From Acidobacteriota bacterium (GTDB taxonomy: Bacteria > Acidobacteriota > UBA6911): DNA of 42,398 nt. The notes beneath the pieces were generated by a model that was not told the DNA's origin, did not search any database, and saw only the letters and a list, made by a program, of their open reading frames with translations. The stretch's first letter is position 1. Each line of letters opens with the position of its first letter. The stretch is taken from the NCBI GenBank assembly GCA_016929335.1, contig JAFGIY010000099.1:1-42398 (forward strand), in the 5' to 3' direction. Below, one piece after another: positions 32,723-41,462 of the stretch. The position numbers and the translations under genes were made by a program.

Positions 32723-34989
32723 TATGCGACTCCTTTCGAGATAGCCTTGAGGACCCTTTCAGGAGTCACAGGGTATTGATATAACCATTTACCGATGGCA
32801 TTGGACGCGGCCATCAATACTGCAGAAGGTCCCGGAGCCGTCGCGATTTCGGCAATTCCCACAGCATGGAAACGATGGCTGGGGAAAGGCGTTTCGAGAA
32901 TCACATTTTGAACCGGCGGCAGTTCGGCAAACGTCCGCCATTTGTAATCGATCAGGTTGGCGTTTACGATATGCCCGGTCCTGCGGTCGATAACGGTTTC
33001 CTCGAAGATGGCGCTGTCGATGCCCGCGGAACCCCAGCAGGCATTGAGCTGGCCTTCGAGCCCCGGAGGATCAATGATCTGACCGATATCGGTGGCATTC
33101 ACCACCCGCAGCAGTTTCATTTTACCTGTTTCCACATCCGCCTCAACTTCGACAAAAGACATCAGGCAGTTGCACATTGTGAAATCGGATTCAAACCGGC
33201 CGCAGCCGAGAAGCGTCCGGTCGTTGCCCATAAACCGCCACTTAATTCCCTTCTCCGGCTTGTTCTTCACAAAGATGACTCCGTCGGCCGTATCGAGGTC
33301 TTTGGGATCGGCGCCAAGCTTCGGCGCAGCCAGCTCGAGCAGTTTTCTTTTTGCGTCCTCTGCCGCATTGATCACGGCGGTCCCGATCGCATAGGTCCCT
33401 CTGGAACCGACCGGACCGAATTCGTACGGAGTGACAAGAGTGTCGGCCGGAACCATTTCGATGCGTTCCGGCGGAATCTGAAGTACCTCCGCGGCCATTT
33501 TGATGTAATTTGATTTCTGGCCGGTCCCGAATTCCGCTACGCAGAGAAAAATCGTGGCGGTTCCGTTATAGCCGAGCTGAACGTAGGCTTCCGCTGTGTC
33601 TTCACCGATATCGGCATTCCCATGAACGGCAACTCCGACACCGGTGCGTTTCGAGCCGTTCACGGCAGTCGGTTTGAGCCAGCCTTTCCACTTATCTTTC
33701 CATCCGAAAACCCGGGCGCCCTCATCCATAGCCTTGGTGAAATCAACGCCCCGGTTGTCATAGAACTTGCCGTCGCGCCAATAATAGCCTCCGCCGGGTT
33801 TTACGAAGTTTTTCTTATAAACTTCCAGGGGATCCAGACCGGCTTTTTCCATGGTCAGATTCAGTGTGGGATTGAATGCGGCTTCCAGTTCCTGGCCGCC
33901 GAATCCCCTTGTGGAGCCGGAAGCATTGCGATTGGTGGCAACGACAACGCTCTTGAGATCCCAGTTGGGGCACTGGACCATAATCATCAGTTCGCCGGCG
34001 CCGACGGCCACCTGACATTGCGTCGTGGAGGAATAATAGCCGGTATCCACGTACCAGGTTCCCTGGATGGCCGTAATGGTCCCATCCTTTTTCATCCCGA
34101 CTTTCGCATGGATGCGGGAACCGATGCGCAGCGTGAAGCTGGCCATATGTTCTTCTTTGGTATACATGATCTTGACCGGCTGCAGCGTGGCCCGTGACAG
34201 GATGATGGCGTAGGCTTGAACCTGCCAGCACATGAACTTGGTTCCGAAACTTCCGCCGACATTATGCCCGATGCTCCGGACCTCGATCTCGCGGTTGAAA
34301 ACGTGGAACAGCGTCACCTTATCCATGTAGGGCGCCTGGCTTGTTCCGTAAATCGTAGCTTTGTTGGGCGGCTCCCAGAATGCGACGGCGCCCAGGGCTT
34401 CGGCAGGAAGAGCGTTCGGAGTGTTTTCGTATCCGAAAGTGCCTTCCGTTACAAAGTCGGCTTCTGCAAACCCTTTGTCGACATCTCCGCGCACAACGCC
34501 TTGCAGGCAATTGGGTCCATAGATGGGTGTGCCTCCGGGAATGATATTATTCCCGAGTTCCTCGTAAAGAAGCGGAGCATCCGGCCTGAGAGCGGAATCA
34601 ATATCGAAGACCGCCGGCAGAACTTCATATTCCACGTCGATCAGGCTGAGCGCTTCTTCGGCAATCTGCTCCGAAGTCGCAGCTACGAGCGCAACTGCGT
34701 CTCCCACATAGCGGACTTTCTTATCCAGCACGCGCACGATGCGGGGCGTCCCGCCCCGCCAGTCGGGGATGTCTTCCCATGTGATGACGGCTCTAACACC
34801 CGGAAGCGCTTCCGCTTTGCTCTTGTCTATCTTTATGATGTTGGCGTGCGCGTGAGGGCTTCGCAGGATTTTGCCGTAAAGGAGATTCTGGAATTTCAGA
34901 TCATCCATATAGAGAGCGGTCCCGGTGACAATGCCGGCCGCATCGCGTCGCGGAAGAGGCTTGCTTATGTATCGATAATCGTTTCCCAT
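32722..34989 (-). CDS. Molybdopterin-binding large subunit, xanthine oxidase family
   Basis: 755-aa catalytic subunit. The N-terminal ald_Xan_dh_C domain (about 15-125; RDAAGIVTGTALYMDDL, VRYVGDAVALVAATS) is followed by the molybdopterin-binding domain: GHNVGGSFGTKFMCWQVQA, the ASGSTRGFGG segment, AVHGNADIG, EFGTGQKSNY, and GSRGTYAIG. The active-site Glu is likely in AVGIAEIATAPGP. The enzyme hydroxylates an N-heterocycle, aldehyde or related substrate with water; the substrate is not evident. It lies 4 bases downstream of the 2Fe-2S subunit and overlaps the FAD subunit gene, so the three subunits are one operon. The order small-large-medium occurs in this family. Confidence 0.93.
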   Translation of the reverse strand: MGNDYRYISKPLPRRDAAGIVTGTALYMDDLKFQNLLYGKILRSPHAHANIIKIDKSKAEALPGVRAVITWEDIPDWRGGTPRIVRVLDKKVRYVGDAVALVAATSEQIAEEALSLIDVEYEVLPAVFDIDSALRPDAPLLYEELGNNIIPGGTPIYGPNCLQGVVRGDVDKGFAEADFVTEGTFGYENTPNALPAEALGAVAFWEPPNKATIYGTSQAPYMDKVTLFHVFNREIEVRSIGHNVGGSFGTKFMCWQVQAYAIILSRATLQPVKIMYTKEEHMASFTLRIGSRIHAKVGMKKDGTITAIQGTWYVDTGYYSSTTQCQVAVGAGELMIMVQCPNWDLKSVVVATNRNASGSTRGFGGQELEAAFNPTLNLTMEKAGLDPLEVYKKNFVKPGGGYYWRDGKFYDNRGVDFTKAMDEGARVFGWKDKWKGWLKPTAVNGSKRTGVGVAVHGNADIGEDTAEAYVQLGYNGTATIFLCVAEFGTGQKSNYIKMAAEVLQIPPERIEMVPADTLVTPYEFGPVGSRGTYAIGTAVINAAEDAKRKLLELAAPKLGADPKDLDTADGVIFVKNKPEKGIKWRFMGNDRTLLGCGRFESDFTMCNCLMSFVEVEADVETGKMKLLRVVNATDIGQIIDPPGLEGQLNACWGSAGIDSAIFEETVIDRRTGHIVNANLIDYKWRTFAELPPVQNVILETPFPSHRFHAVGIAEIATAPGPSAVLMAASNAIGKWLYQYPVTPERVLKAISKGVA

Positions 34990-34993
34990 ATAA

Positions 34994-35494
34994 CTACTCC
35001 CCCCTCTCTGCGACGGAGAGCACCGCTTTCAACACGTGGTAGTGGCTGACGCACCGGCAAAAATTGCCTGAGAGGGCTTCCTTGATTTCTTCTTCCGTAG
35101 GGTGAGGATTTTCGGCGAGAAGGGCTTTGGTCGTCATAATGATTCCGGGAGTGCAAAAGCCGCACTGGAAAGCGAAGTGCTCGATGAAAGCCTGCTGCAG
35201 CGGATCCAGCTTGCCGGTTTTCGGATCTTTCAATCCTTCGATGGTTGTGATGGATTTCCCATCACACTCGATTGTGAGTATCTTGCAGGAATTGACCGCC
35301 CTGCCGTCCATGATGACGGTGCAGGCGCCGCAGGCGCCCTGACCGCAGGCTGCCTTGGTCCCCGTTAATCCCAGGGTTTCTCTCAATGTGTAGACAAGAG
35401 TGTGCGCCGGATCGATCTGACCCGGCTTCGAACCCACATCGAGTTCATGCATCTGTCCGTTCACTGTCAAACGAATCGATTTTGTTTCAGCCAC
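34994..35494 (-). CDS. 2Fe-2S small subunit, xanthine oxidase family
   Basis: 166-aa iron-sulfur subunit. I chose the GTG at 35494 because AGAGGGG lies 5 bases upstream and the protein then starts directly with the ferredoxin fold (AETKSIRLTVNGQ). A longer frame to 35581 would add about 29 residues over a hairpin without a ribosome site. The N-terminal plant-type 2Fe-2S domain has Cys in ACGQGACGACTV and NSC. The C-terminal helical 2Fe-2S domain has CGFCTPGII and GNFCRCVSHY. It transfers electrons from the molybdenum site to the FAD subunit. It is the first gene of the operon, so the promoter should lie within 35495-35700. Confidence 0.93.
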   Translation of the reverse strand: MAETKSIRLTVNGQMHELDVGSKPGQIDPAHTLVYTLRETLGLTGTKAACGQGACGACTVIMDGRAVNSCKILTIECDGKSITTIEGLKDPKTGKLDPLQQAFIEHFAFQCGFCTPGIIMTTKALLAENPHPTEEEIKEALSGNFCRCVSHYHVLKAVLSVAERGE

Positions 35495-35539
35495 TTTTCC
35501 CCTCTTAGCTTTTGTTTCCCCAAAGTGAGACTCTGCAAA

Positions 35540-35561
35540 GCTCAAAGGGCTGCCTTTGAGC
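35540..35561 (-). promoter_or_regulatory. Perfect hairpin in the leader of the hydroxylase operon
   Basis: GCTCAAAGG-GCTG-CCTTTGAGC has 9-bp arms and a 4-base loop, 45 bases before the chosen GTG. It could be a leader hairpin or an operator palindrome for a regulator of the operon. No U-run follows in the direction of transcription. Confidence 0.4.
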
Positions 35562-35702
35562 CCTTTAATAGCCATTCTCAACGATCTGATGGGGAGAAAT
35601 ATTACCCTAATTCACAGGTTGCGGACAGGGCTATAATCGGGCCAATCTATGACAATTCCGCAGGTATATATTCTGCACCGTCATCCGGCGAGAAGTGATC
35701 GA

Positions 35703-36114
35703 CCACGGCTGGAAGCCGTGGCCTGGAGTTTATACATATTTTGGGGAGATGGACGTCCCGTGAGAGACGGAATGATTTTAGCCCGGCACTTTTAGTACCG
35801 GGATCCTGGGACCGCCGAAAATAAACAGCTGAGTCCCGTAGGGACGACTGAATTCACCCCAAACATATTTTTCATCCTATTCAATGCCATTTAGAAAAGA
35901 CAGGTGTTCCTCCTGATAATGTGGATAAAAATGGACGTATAGGAGTTGGCCACTAACGCATCCTTTCAATCGTCCCTACGGGACTCAGTTTTTTACCACT
36001 AAATCCCGGCGCTGAAGCGCCGGGCTAAAATCAACTCGTCCCTAACGGGACGAACTCTTTGGCTGCTGCCGCCTACAAAATGTATAAACTCCAGACCACG
36101 GCTGGAAGCCGTGG
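35703..36114. repeat. 412-bp nested palindromic element
   Basis: Three tiers of inverted repeats share one centre near 35908. The outer pair (35703-35736 and 36081-36114) is 34 bases with CCACGGCT/AGCCGTGG hairpins. The middle pair (35754-35803 and 36004-36052) is about 50 bases, imperfect, with the GATTTTAGCCCGGC core. The inner pair is a perfect 19-bp repeat (35829-35847 and 35970-35988) with GTCCCGTAGGGAC hairpins. The 122-base centre shows no convincing gene. It looks like a non-autonomous, REP-cluster-type mobile element inserted between the hydroxylase operon and a truncated nucleotidyltransferase. Confidence 0.8.
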
Positions 36115-36124
36115 CTTCAGCCTA

Positions 36125-36148
36125 CCCCGCACAGCGGGGCGACTTTTT
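36125..36148 (+). terminator. Terminator-like hairpin beside the palindromic element
   Basis: CCCCGC-ACA-GCGGGG (36125-36139) followed by CGACTTTTT. The stem is strong and the U-run short. It lies within the end of the truncated nucleotidyltransferase frame, so it probably belongs to the inserted repeat DNA. Confidence 0.4.
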
Positions 36149-36153
36149 GATAT

Positions 36154-36181
36154 CTCGGGGTCGGTATCGGTATCGGGGATT
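36154..36181. repeat. (RTCGGN)n hexamer tract at the truncation point
   Basis: CTCGGGGTCGGTATCGG and TATCGGGGATTG, from the same family as 21327 and 28157. It replaces the rest of the nucleotidyltransferase gene, so the repeat or its insertion marks the break. Confidence 0.6.
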
Positions 36182-36218
36182 GCTTGAATCTGCCAGGATT
36201 GCCAAATCAACATCGCGG

Positions 36219-36449
36219 CTAAACTCGGCGGCGCCGTATAGCACGCAAGCCTGGCCGCCCATGAGCAGCGCACGAACGCGATGATTCTCGATCGAAGAAA
36301 GGACTTTGCGTATCGGGTTCGGGATCAAGAGATCCTCCAAATGCCAGGTAGGAACGCCATAATTTTGCCGTTTCAAGCCAACGCTGAGCCGGTGTGAGCC
36401 GATACCATTCCGCCCACTCCTCGCCGACCAGATCTTCTGCCGATACCAT
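36219..36449 (-). CDS. Small companion protein of a nucleotidyltransferase
   Basis: 76-aa protein (MVSAEDLVGEEWAEWYRLTP, WLETAKLWRSYLAFGGSLDP, EPDTQSPFFD, HGRPGLRAIRRRRV). I recall small proteins of this type (WYRLTPxxRWxEsxxLWxxYLxLGGSLDPEPDxQSPF), often encoded immediately upstream of and overlapping a nucleotidyltransferase. That is the case here. Function is not established; the association suggests a toxin-antitoxin-like pair. The gene is complete, while its partner is cut off. The ATG lies at 36449 without a strong ribosome site. Upstream to 36593 nothing is recognised. Confidence 0.6.
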   Translation of the reverse strand: MVSAEDLVGEEWAEWYRLTPAQRWLETAKLWRSYLAFGGSLDPEPDTQSPFFDRESSRSCAAHGRPGLRAIRRRRV

Positions 36450-36593
36450 ATTTCAATATTGCCCCATACGGTGGACAATTCACAGGAAAATGGTTGCGCG
36501 TTCCTGGATTAGCTCGTAATGCCCTATTCCTAAACCAAGCGGAGGCTATAGTCAACAGTTCTCGGGCCGCTTTCAGCGGGCATATCCAAAAGT

Positions 36594-36612
36594 AATTCGT
36601 GTTAATGCGTGG
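36594..36612. repeat. CCACGAATT-type single arm
   Basis: Read on the minus strand, CCACGCATTAACACGAATT lies 3 bases past the stop codon of the VWFA gene. It is the fourth copy of the stop-adjacent motif. Confidence 0.5.
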
Positions 36613-36615
36613 CTT

Positions 36616-38919
36616 TTATTCAACGCTGAAAACCGCGCTGCGCTGGACTGTTTTGCCGGATTTTTCATCTTTGACGCTGACACGCAGTTCGTAAACGCCG
36701 GGATCAAAGTCGATGAGTTCCACGTCGCCGTCGATATCGAACCATCCTTTGCCGTCCGGGATCATTTCTTCCGCAGAAATGATCTCCCACTGCTCCTGCT
36801 TGATGGTTTTTCCGTCGCGCAGCAGTTCCCTCCTCCACGCCAGCTCCGGGCCGGCGGCGGAGAGCTTGCCGCGGTATACGCGGAAGAAATAGTCACAGAA
36901 ATCGTCGCGGGCATACAAAGGAATGCTCTGCACCATCCGGATCTGTTCCAGTTCACTCACGTTGACGCCTTCTTCGACGGCCGGATCCGTATCCAGCGGA
37001 TTGCGGAGTATCAGGTCGCTGATTTCCAGCTTGTCCGGCGCGAGCTCCGGCACCTCAACCCAGGTATCCGCTGTGCCCATGCGATCGGTGCCTTCTTCGC
37101 GGACCCCAATGCGCACCTGATAAACGCCCGGCTTCATATTGAGCCGGCGCGCAAAACGGTAGCCGCTGGTTTTGGCCTGTGATAATCGCTCATGCGTCAG
37201 CTTGCCTTCCACGCCGGCGGATATGCCATCCACCTGCTTTCCGGAAGCATCGTAAATGACATAAAGAATTTCGAGCTTGAGGGTATTGCGTTGATCCTGT
37301 TCTTTGTATTGAAATCTGTCGCCGTCAAAAAATGCCGTCAGCGTGACCTGTTTGTCGTCGCTGTCGGTCTGTAGAAAATCCGCCTGGGCCGAGACGCCAA
37401 GATCCGTTACAGGCAATGGCGCCTTCATGGCCTGCAAAAGGCGCTGCTGCGGCGTCTTGCCCGCTTCATCCTCGCGCTTGACTATCAGGTCGGCGGGATT
37501 GAACCCACGCGCCGTCCGGACAATGTACTCGGGATGATTCCGGACGCGGACTTTGATGCTGCGGAACTTGCCGATGTCGCTATCCGCGGGCAGGTAATAC
37601 GAGAGCACGTAATAATATCGGTTGGCATCGAAAGCCTGCCCCAGCGCCTCGCCGAGGTTGTTGGTATCCGTGTACATTTTGCCGCCCGTCTCTTCCGCCA
37701 TGGCATGCAATCCGTTCAGCTGTTCCCGCTCCGAGTTGTTCACAGAACTGGCCAGCATTTCCGGATTGGGGGGAAGACAGGCCGGATCAACCGTGCTTTC
37801 TCCCGGACATTCGTAAGCGCCCGTCGATGAGTTTCTGCCGGCATCGATAGTCGGAGGGCCTGTCAATCCTCTGGCATCGATCGAATAGATCACCACACCC
37901 GAACGCACCGCCCGGCTGATGGCCGCTTGAAGCTCGTCATTGCGTGTGCCGCCCTGGCTATCGAGCATGGAGAAGCCATCGGAGAAAACCACAATCATGC
38001 GTTTACCCGGCAGACGGATCATCTGTTCGGCAAAGTCCCGGAGGATCATCAACGTGGCCGCGCGGGAATAGGAACCCTCGGAAAGAACCTGCCTTGCCCG
38101 GTTGAGCGCAAACATACGCACTGCAGAGCAAGGACAATAGATATTGTTCTCCCGGCGCACAATATCGACAGCCATCCTGATGGCGTTCCCACGGATAAGC
38201 GAATCATTCTGTATCGTTATCAGCTCCTCTTGCCCTTCCGGGTTTATCATCACTTCTCTTCGTACGCTCCCTCCCCCGGCATCATTGCCCTCGCTTAGGA
38301 CCCGGGCAGCCAGATCGGGAGTGAAATAGCTCTTGTTTGCGGCGGGGCCGGTACGGATTTGCTCAATGCCATAGCGCAGGAGCTGCTTGTCCCGTGTGAA
38401 CTGCTGCGCAATGCCGAGCGTTCCGCTGCTGGAAGCAAGTGCAACCATGTCCTGGTCGGACAGACGTTCATTGACAAAACGGCGCAGTGCCTGCTTCACA
38501 TAATTCAGGCTGGCGAAGGAGAGATGCAGATTATCCACATAGAATAGTGTGGTCCTTACCGGAGGCTCGTTCAGCCGCATACGAGGACGCGAAAGCTTGA
38601 TTGCGGTCTCCTGCTCCGCCTTGTCTGCAGCAGCCGGACGGTTTTGTTCGCCTTCCACCTGCGAGATGGAAAAGAAGCTGATCTCGCGCGGCTGGTCGTT
38701 TTCAAGAAGCTCGAAATCCTCTTTCTTCAGATTCTCAATGATCCGGCCTTTGCGGTCGGCGACAACTGCGCGCACCTCCATGAGCTCCGTTTTCACTTTG
38801 ATTTTCTGATCTTCCGGCGCTTCCTTCGGCTTCGTCTGCAAAACATCATCCAGAGCAATGATGGCGGGGATGCTGCACAGAAGCACGGAAATGATAAGGA
38901 GCACGAAAAATTTATTCAT
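36616..38919 (-). CDS. Exported VWFA-related acidobacterial protein (large)
   Basis: 767-aa protein from the ATG at 38919 (GGGAGA upstream), chosen because the signal peptide MNKFFVLLIISVLLCSIPAI then begins the protein. After a short linker comes the phylum-typical VWFA-related module: an N-terminal strand pair (MEVRAVVADRKGRIIENLKK, EDFELLENDQPREISFFS) and the VWA fold (TTLFYVDNLHLSF, RFVNERLSDQDMVAL, RMIVVFSDGFSML, GVVIYSIDARGL). The DxSxS metal motif of integrin-like VWA domains is not preserved (YVDNLHLS). The C-terminal 300 residues form beta-sandwich-like domains (KPGVYQVRIGVREEGTDRM, FDPGVYELRVSVKDEKSGK). It is extracytoplasmic, and its partner is unknown. It is divergent to the TPR/VWFA pair. 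Confidence 0.88.
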   Translation of the reverse strand: MNKFFVLLIISVLLCSIPAIIALDDVLQTKPKEAPEDQKIKVKTELMEVRAVVADRKGRIIENLKKEDFELLENDQPREISFFSISQVEGEQNRPAAADKAEQETAIKLSRPRMRLNEPPVRTTLFYVDNLHLSFASLNYVKQALRRFVNERLSDQDMVALASSSGTLGIAQQFTRDKQLLRYGIEQIRTGPAANKSYFTPDLAARVLSEGNDAGGGSVRREVMINPEGQEELITIQNDSLIRGNAIRMAVDIVRRENNIYCPCSAVRMFALNRARQVLSEGSYSRAATLMILRDFAEQMIRLPGKRMIVVFSDGFSMLDSQGGTRNDELQAAISRAVRSGVVIYSIDARGLTGPPTIDAGRNSSTGAYECPGESTVDPACLPPNPEMLASSVNNSEREQLNGLHAMAEETGGKMYTDTNNLGEALGQAFDANRYYYVLSYYLPADSDIGKFRSIKVRVRNHPEYIVRTARGFNPADLIVKREDEAGKTPQQRLLQAMKAPLPVTDLGVSAQADFLQTDSDDKQVTLTAFFDGDRFQYKEQDQRNTLKLEILYVIYDASGKQVDGISAGVEGKLTHERLSQAKTSGYRFARRLNMKPGVYQVRIGVREEGTDRMGTADTWVEVPELAPDKLEISDLILRNPLDTDPAVEEGVNVSELEQIRMVQSIPLYARDDFCDYFFRVYRGKLSAAGPELAWRRELLRDGKTIKQEQWEIISAEEMIPDGKGWFDIDGDVELIDFDPGVYELRVSVKDEKSGKTVQRSAVFSVE

Positions 38920-39125
38920 CGTTTTCTCTCCCTTTGAGCTTCGCCGGGAAAAATCATGAATTTGCACGAGCAGGAGGCTTTGCATTTTCCATATTGCGCT
39001 TCCCTGCATTCATTAAACAAATTGCAGATTGAAAAGGAAAGCATTAATTTCGGCATTTAATCAGAGTACAATGCGAATCGCGAGGTTCATATTCTTCGAT
39101 GCATCAACTGTTTCCGCCTCCTTTC

Positions 39126-39158
39126 ATGTGGGTCCGGGCTCAAGCCCGCACCCACGTG
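39126..39158. repeat. GTGGGT...ACCCAC hairpin repeat
   Basis: GTGGGTCCGGGC-TCAA-GCCCGCACCCAC forms a long stem with one mismatch. It starts with CATGTGGGT like the inner arms of the elements at 10890 and 42350, so it is a relative of that repeat family. It lies in the divergent region (38920-39204), which should also hold the promoters of the two flanking genes. Confidence 0.6.
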
Positions 39159-39204
39159 GGAAAAAGAATGTCGGTACGAATGCAACTCTCGAAGAGGTAA
39201 ATGA

Positions 39205-40458
39205 ATGGCGCTCTCTCGAATGATTGCGGCACTGAGCTTGACAGGATGGATCTGCATCAGTGTGTCTGAAGGACTGCCCGGCGCATCGCCGGCTTCTCCG
39301 GCGGCGGAAAAGGTAACAAAAAAAAGCGGCGCCAATTACCAGATAGAGAAGGTAAAAGAATGGAGAGCCCTCATCGCTCAGCATGAACCGGGGAAGGCAG
39401 ATCCGGCAGCCGTTGCGATCGGCAGCTGGCCATCCAAAGACATAAAGTCCGCCGTAAGCTTTGTCACAAAACTTGCCGGGCAGTCCGCCGGCTCTCTCAA
39501 ACGGTCACTGGGCAAAGCCCGGATCCGGCGGGCATTAAACCTGACGGATGAAGAAGTAAAGCTGAGAGATTTGAACCGCATTCTCAAACTGGGCGCGATA
39601 CTGCATACGGACGTTGCTCTGCTGGGGCTGGAAACCTGGGAATACCAGGATATCGGTGAAGCCACAGGAGCGTTTGCGGACGGCCGCATACTTATCATGC
39701 CTAAAAAGCATCACTGGGAGTTTGCGCGCCAATTGATCGGCTCCATCACTTCGCAGGATCCGATGGCCCGGCAGTGGTATATCGCCATCACGGCTCATAT
39801 GCAAAGCCGGCGCCTTCTGGGCTATGCCGGGCAGAACGTGAAGCTCGCCCTGGAGCGGTTCCCATCGGACGATAGACTCCTTTTCTACGCCGGCGTGTTG
39901 CATGAGCTCTGGGCTTCGCCCGCCAATCAGAATATCCTTCTGCCGAAGCAGGCAAAGGTTACCTACGGCAATAAGGCATCGGAGCTCAAGCTGGCACGGC
40001 AGTATTTCGAAAAAGCCGTCGCCGTGAATCCGGGCTTTGTCGAAGCTCGTCTGCACCTCGGAAGGATTCTGAGTCTTCTCGGGCAGCACACCCAGGCAAT
40101 TGCCGAATTGCAGCAGACCGCTGCATCCATCGGAGATCCCAGGCTTTCCTATTACGCTTCGCTTTATCTGGGTCACGAATTTGAGATAACGGCCCGCCCT
40201 GAAGAAGCCCGGAAGCACTACGAACACGCCGCGGCGCTGTATCCTGCGGCGCAATCGCCCTGGCTGGCTCTCAGCCAATTGGCACGGAACAACGACGACA
40301 CAAGGAGCGCGTGGATTGCCATTCAGCGCGTCTTCGCGCTGCCGCGCAATGATCAATGGGAAGACGATCCGTGGTGGGTTTATGATCTGGCCCATGTTCG
40401 CGATGCAGATGCATTGGTGGCGGAAATGCAGAATGCGTTCGGAGGGCTTCCGAAATGA
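39205..40458 (+). CDS. Exported TPR-repeat protein
   Basis: 417-aa protein with a signal peptide (MALSRMIAALSLTGWICISV). The middle part is helical (VSFVTKLAGQSAGSLKRSLG, DEEVKLRDLNRILKLGAILH). The C-terminal half holds at least three TPR units: KLARQYFEKAVAVNPGFVEA, LGRILSLLGQHTQAIAELQQ and YLGHEFEITARPEEARKHYE, with YEHAAALYPAAQSPWLALSQ after. These form a scaffold for protein binding in the periplasm. It overlaps the following VWFA gene by 4 bases (ATGA), so it is likely co-translated and may physically support that protein. AGAGG lies 6 bases before the ATG. Confidence 0.82.
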   Translation: MALSRMIAALSLTGWICISVSEGLPGASPASPAAEKVTKKSGANYQIEKVKEWRALIAQHEPGKADPAAVAIGSWPSKDIKSAVSFVTKLAGQSAGSLKRSLGKARIRRALNLTDEEVKLRDLNRILKLGAILHTDVALLGLETWEYQDIGEATGAFADGRILIMPKKHHWEFARQLIGSITSQDPMARQWYIAITAHMQSRRLLGYAGQNVKLALERFPSDDRLLFYAGVLHELWASPANQNILLPKQAKVTYGNKASELKLARQYFEKAVAVNPGFVEARLHLGRILSLLGQHTQAIAELQQTAASIGDPRLSYYASLYLGHEFEITARPEEARKHYEHAAALYPAAQSPWLALSQLARNNDDTRSAWIAIQRVFALPRNDQWEDDPWWVYDLAHVRDADALVAEMQNAFGGLPK

Positions 40459-41342
40459 TGGGGCGACGGCTGGTTCTGTTCGCGATATTCTTCTTAATCA
40501 ATGCGGCAGCCGTGACGGCCCAGCAACCCACCTTTTCCGTCGCGGCAGAAGAGGTTCGCCTGGATGTGCTTGTAACCCAAAACGGCAAACCGATGGCGGG
40601 CCTTGAACCGTCTGATTTTGAGATTCTGGATAACGGTGTTCCGCAGGAAATTCAATACGCAACGCTTCAGAAACAGACGCCCATCAGCGCGACTCTTGTA
40701 TTTGACATGAGCAGGAGTATAGCCGGCGATCTGCTGGGGCATCTGAAAAAAGCTGCCAGAGGACTTCTGACCGATTTGATGAGAGACGACCATGCGGCGC
40801 TGATTACGTTTAATAATGCGATAATGCTCGGCTCGCCGCCCACCCGGGATTTCGCCCAGGTTGTGCAGGCTCTCGATCATTCACAGCCTTTTGGAAATTC
40901 CTCGTTGATTGACGCAAGCTATGCCGGCCTGGTACTGGCGGAATCAAGACCCGATCCGCCGCTGGTCATCATATTCAGTGACGGGCGCGATACTTTCAGC
41001 TGGCTGACCGAAGAAAAAGTGCTGGAAACGGCAAAGCACAACGATGCCGTCGTCTATGCGGTTTCCACCGACCGGCGGCCGAATAAGGCGTTTCTCAATG
41101 ATCTTATTCAATTAACGGGAGGTTCCTTATTCGAGGTGGAATCAACCGAGAATCTGGAAGCCGCCTTCCTCGGCATCCTGGCGGAGTTTCGTCATCGATA
41201 TCTGATCACCTACACTCCTCAGGGTGTGCCGGAAAGCGGATGGCATAAGCTGGACGTGCGTGTGAAGCACCGCTCGACGAAAGTGAAGGCGCGTCCGGGC
41301 TACATGCGAAGCTCCCCTGAGAATAAACCGGACGCCCGCTAG
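40455..41342 (+). CDS. Exported VWFA-related acidobacterial protein (small)
   Basis: 295-aa protein with a signal peptide (MMGRRLVLFAIFFLINAAAVTA). The VWFA-related module starts with RLDVLVTQNGKPMAGLEPSD and FEILDNGVPQEIQYA. The metal site DxSxS is intact (FDMSRS, D84/S86/S88), followed by DDHAALITFNN, VIIFSDGRDTFSWL and VVYAVSTDRRPNK. The C-terminal signature RHRYLITYTPQGVPESGWHK and LDVRVKHRSTKVKARPGYM is the hallmark of the acidobacterial VWFA family. Unlike its larger divergent neighbour this copy can bind metal. It probably mediates protein-protein contact outside the cytoplasm. It overlaps the TPR gene by 4 bases. Confidence 0.93.
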   Translation: MMGRRLVLFAIFFLINAAAVTAQQPTFSVAAEEVRLDVLVTQNGKPMAGLEPSDFEILDNGVPQEIQYATLQKQTPISATLVFDMSRSIAGDLLGHLKKAARGLLTDLMRDDHAALITFNNAIMLGSPPTRDFAQVVQALDHSQPFGNSSLIDASYAGLVLAESRPDPPLVIIFSDGRDTFSWLTEEKVLETAKHNDAVVYAVSTDRRPNKAFLNDLIQLTGGSLFEVESTENLEAAFLGILAEFRHRYLITYTPQGVPESGWHKLDVRVKHRSTKVKARPGYMRSSPENKPDAR

Positions 41343-41462
41343 TCCGGCGTTTGGTTCCCGCTGCGCTACGGCGGTTTGTCGGCCGGCCTTATTTGACGCA
41401 TTGTTCTTTGCCCCGGCTTTTCCCACAATCAACGGCTTCAGGATAGCTATTCGGAGGATTAT

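Larger units (their letters stand above)
36122..36328 (-). pseudogene. Truncated nucleotidyltransferase (AbiEii-like N-terminus)
   Basis: Probable TTG start at 36328 with GGAGG just upstream. The frame reads LIPNPIRKVLSSIENHRVRA then LLMGGQACVLYGAAEFSRDV and DLAILAD. The MGGQAxxxYGAAEFSRDxDLxI pattern is the conserved N-terminal part of small nucleotidyltransferase proteins, with the GG and DxD metal residues present. After SSNPRYRYRP the frame runs into the hexamer repeat and stops, so at least two-thirds of the domain is missing. It overlaps the small gene 36219-36449 in another phase. It must have been the second gene of a two-gene, possibly toxin-antitoxin-like, unit. Confidence 0.65.
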
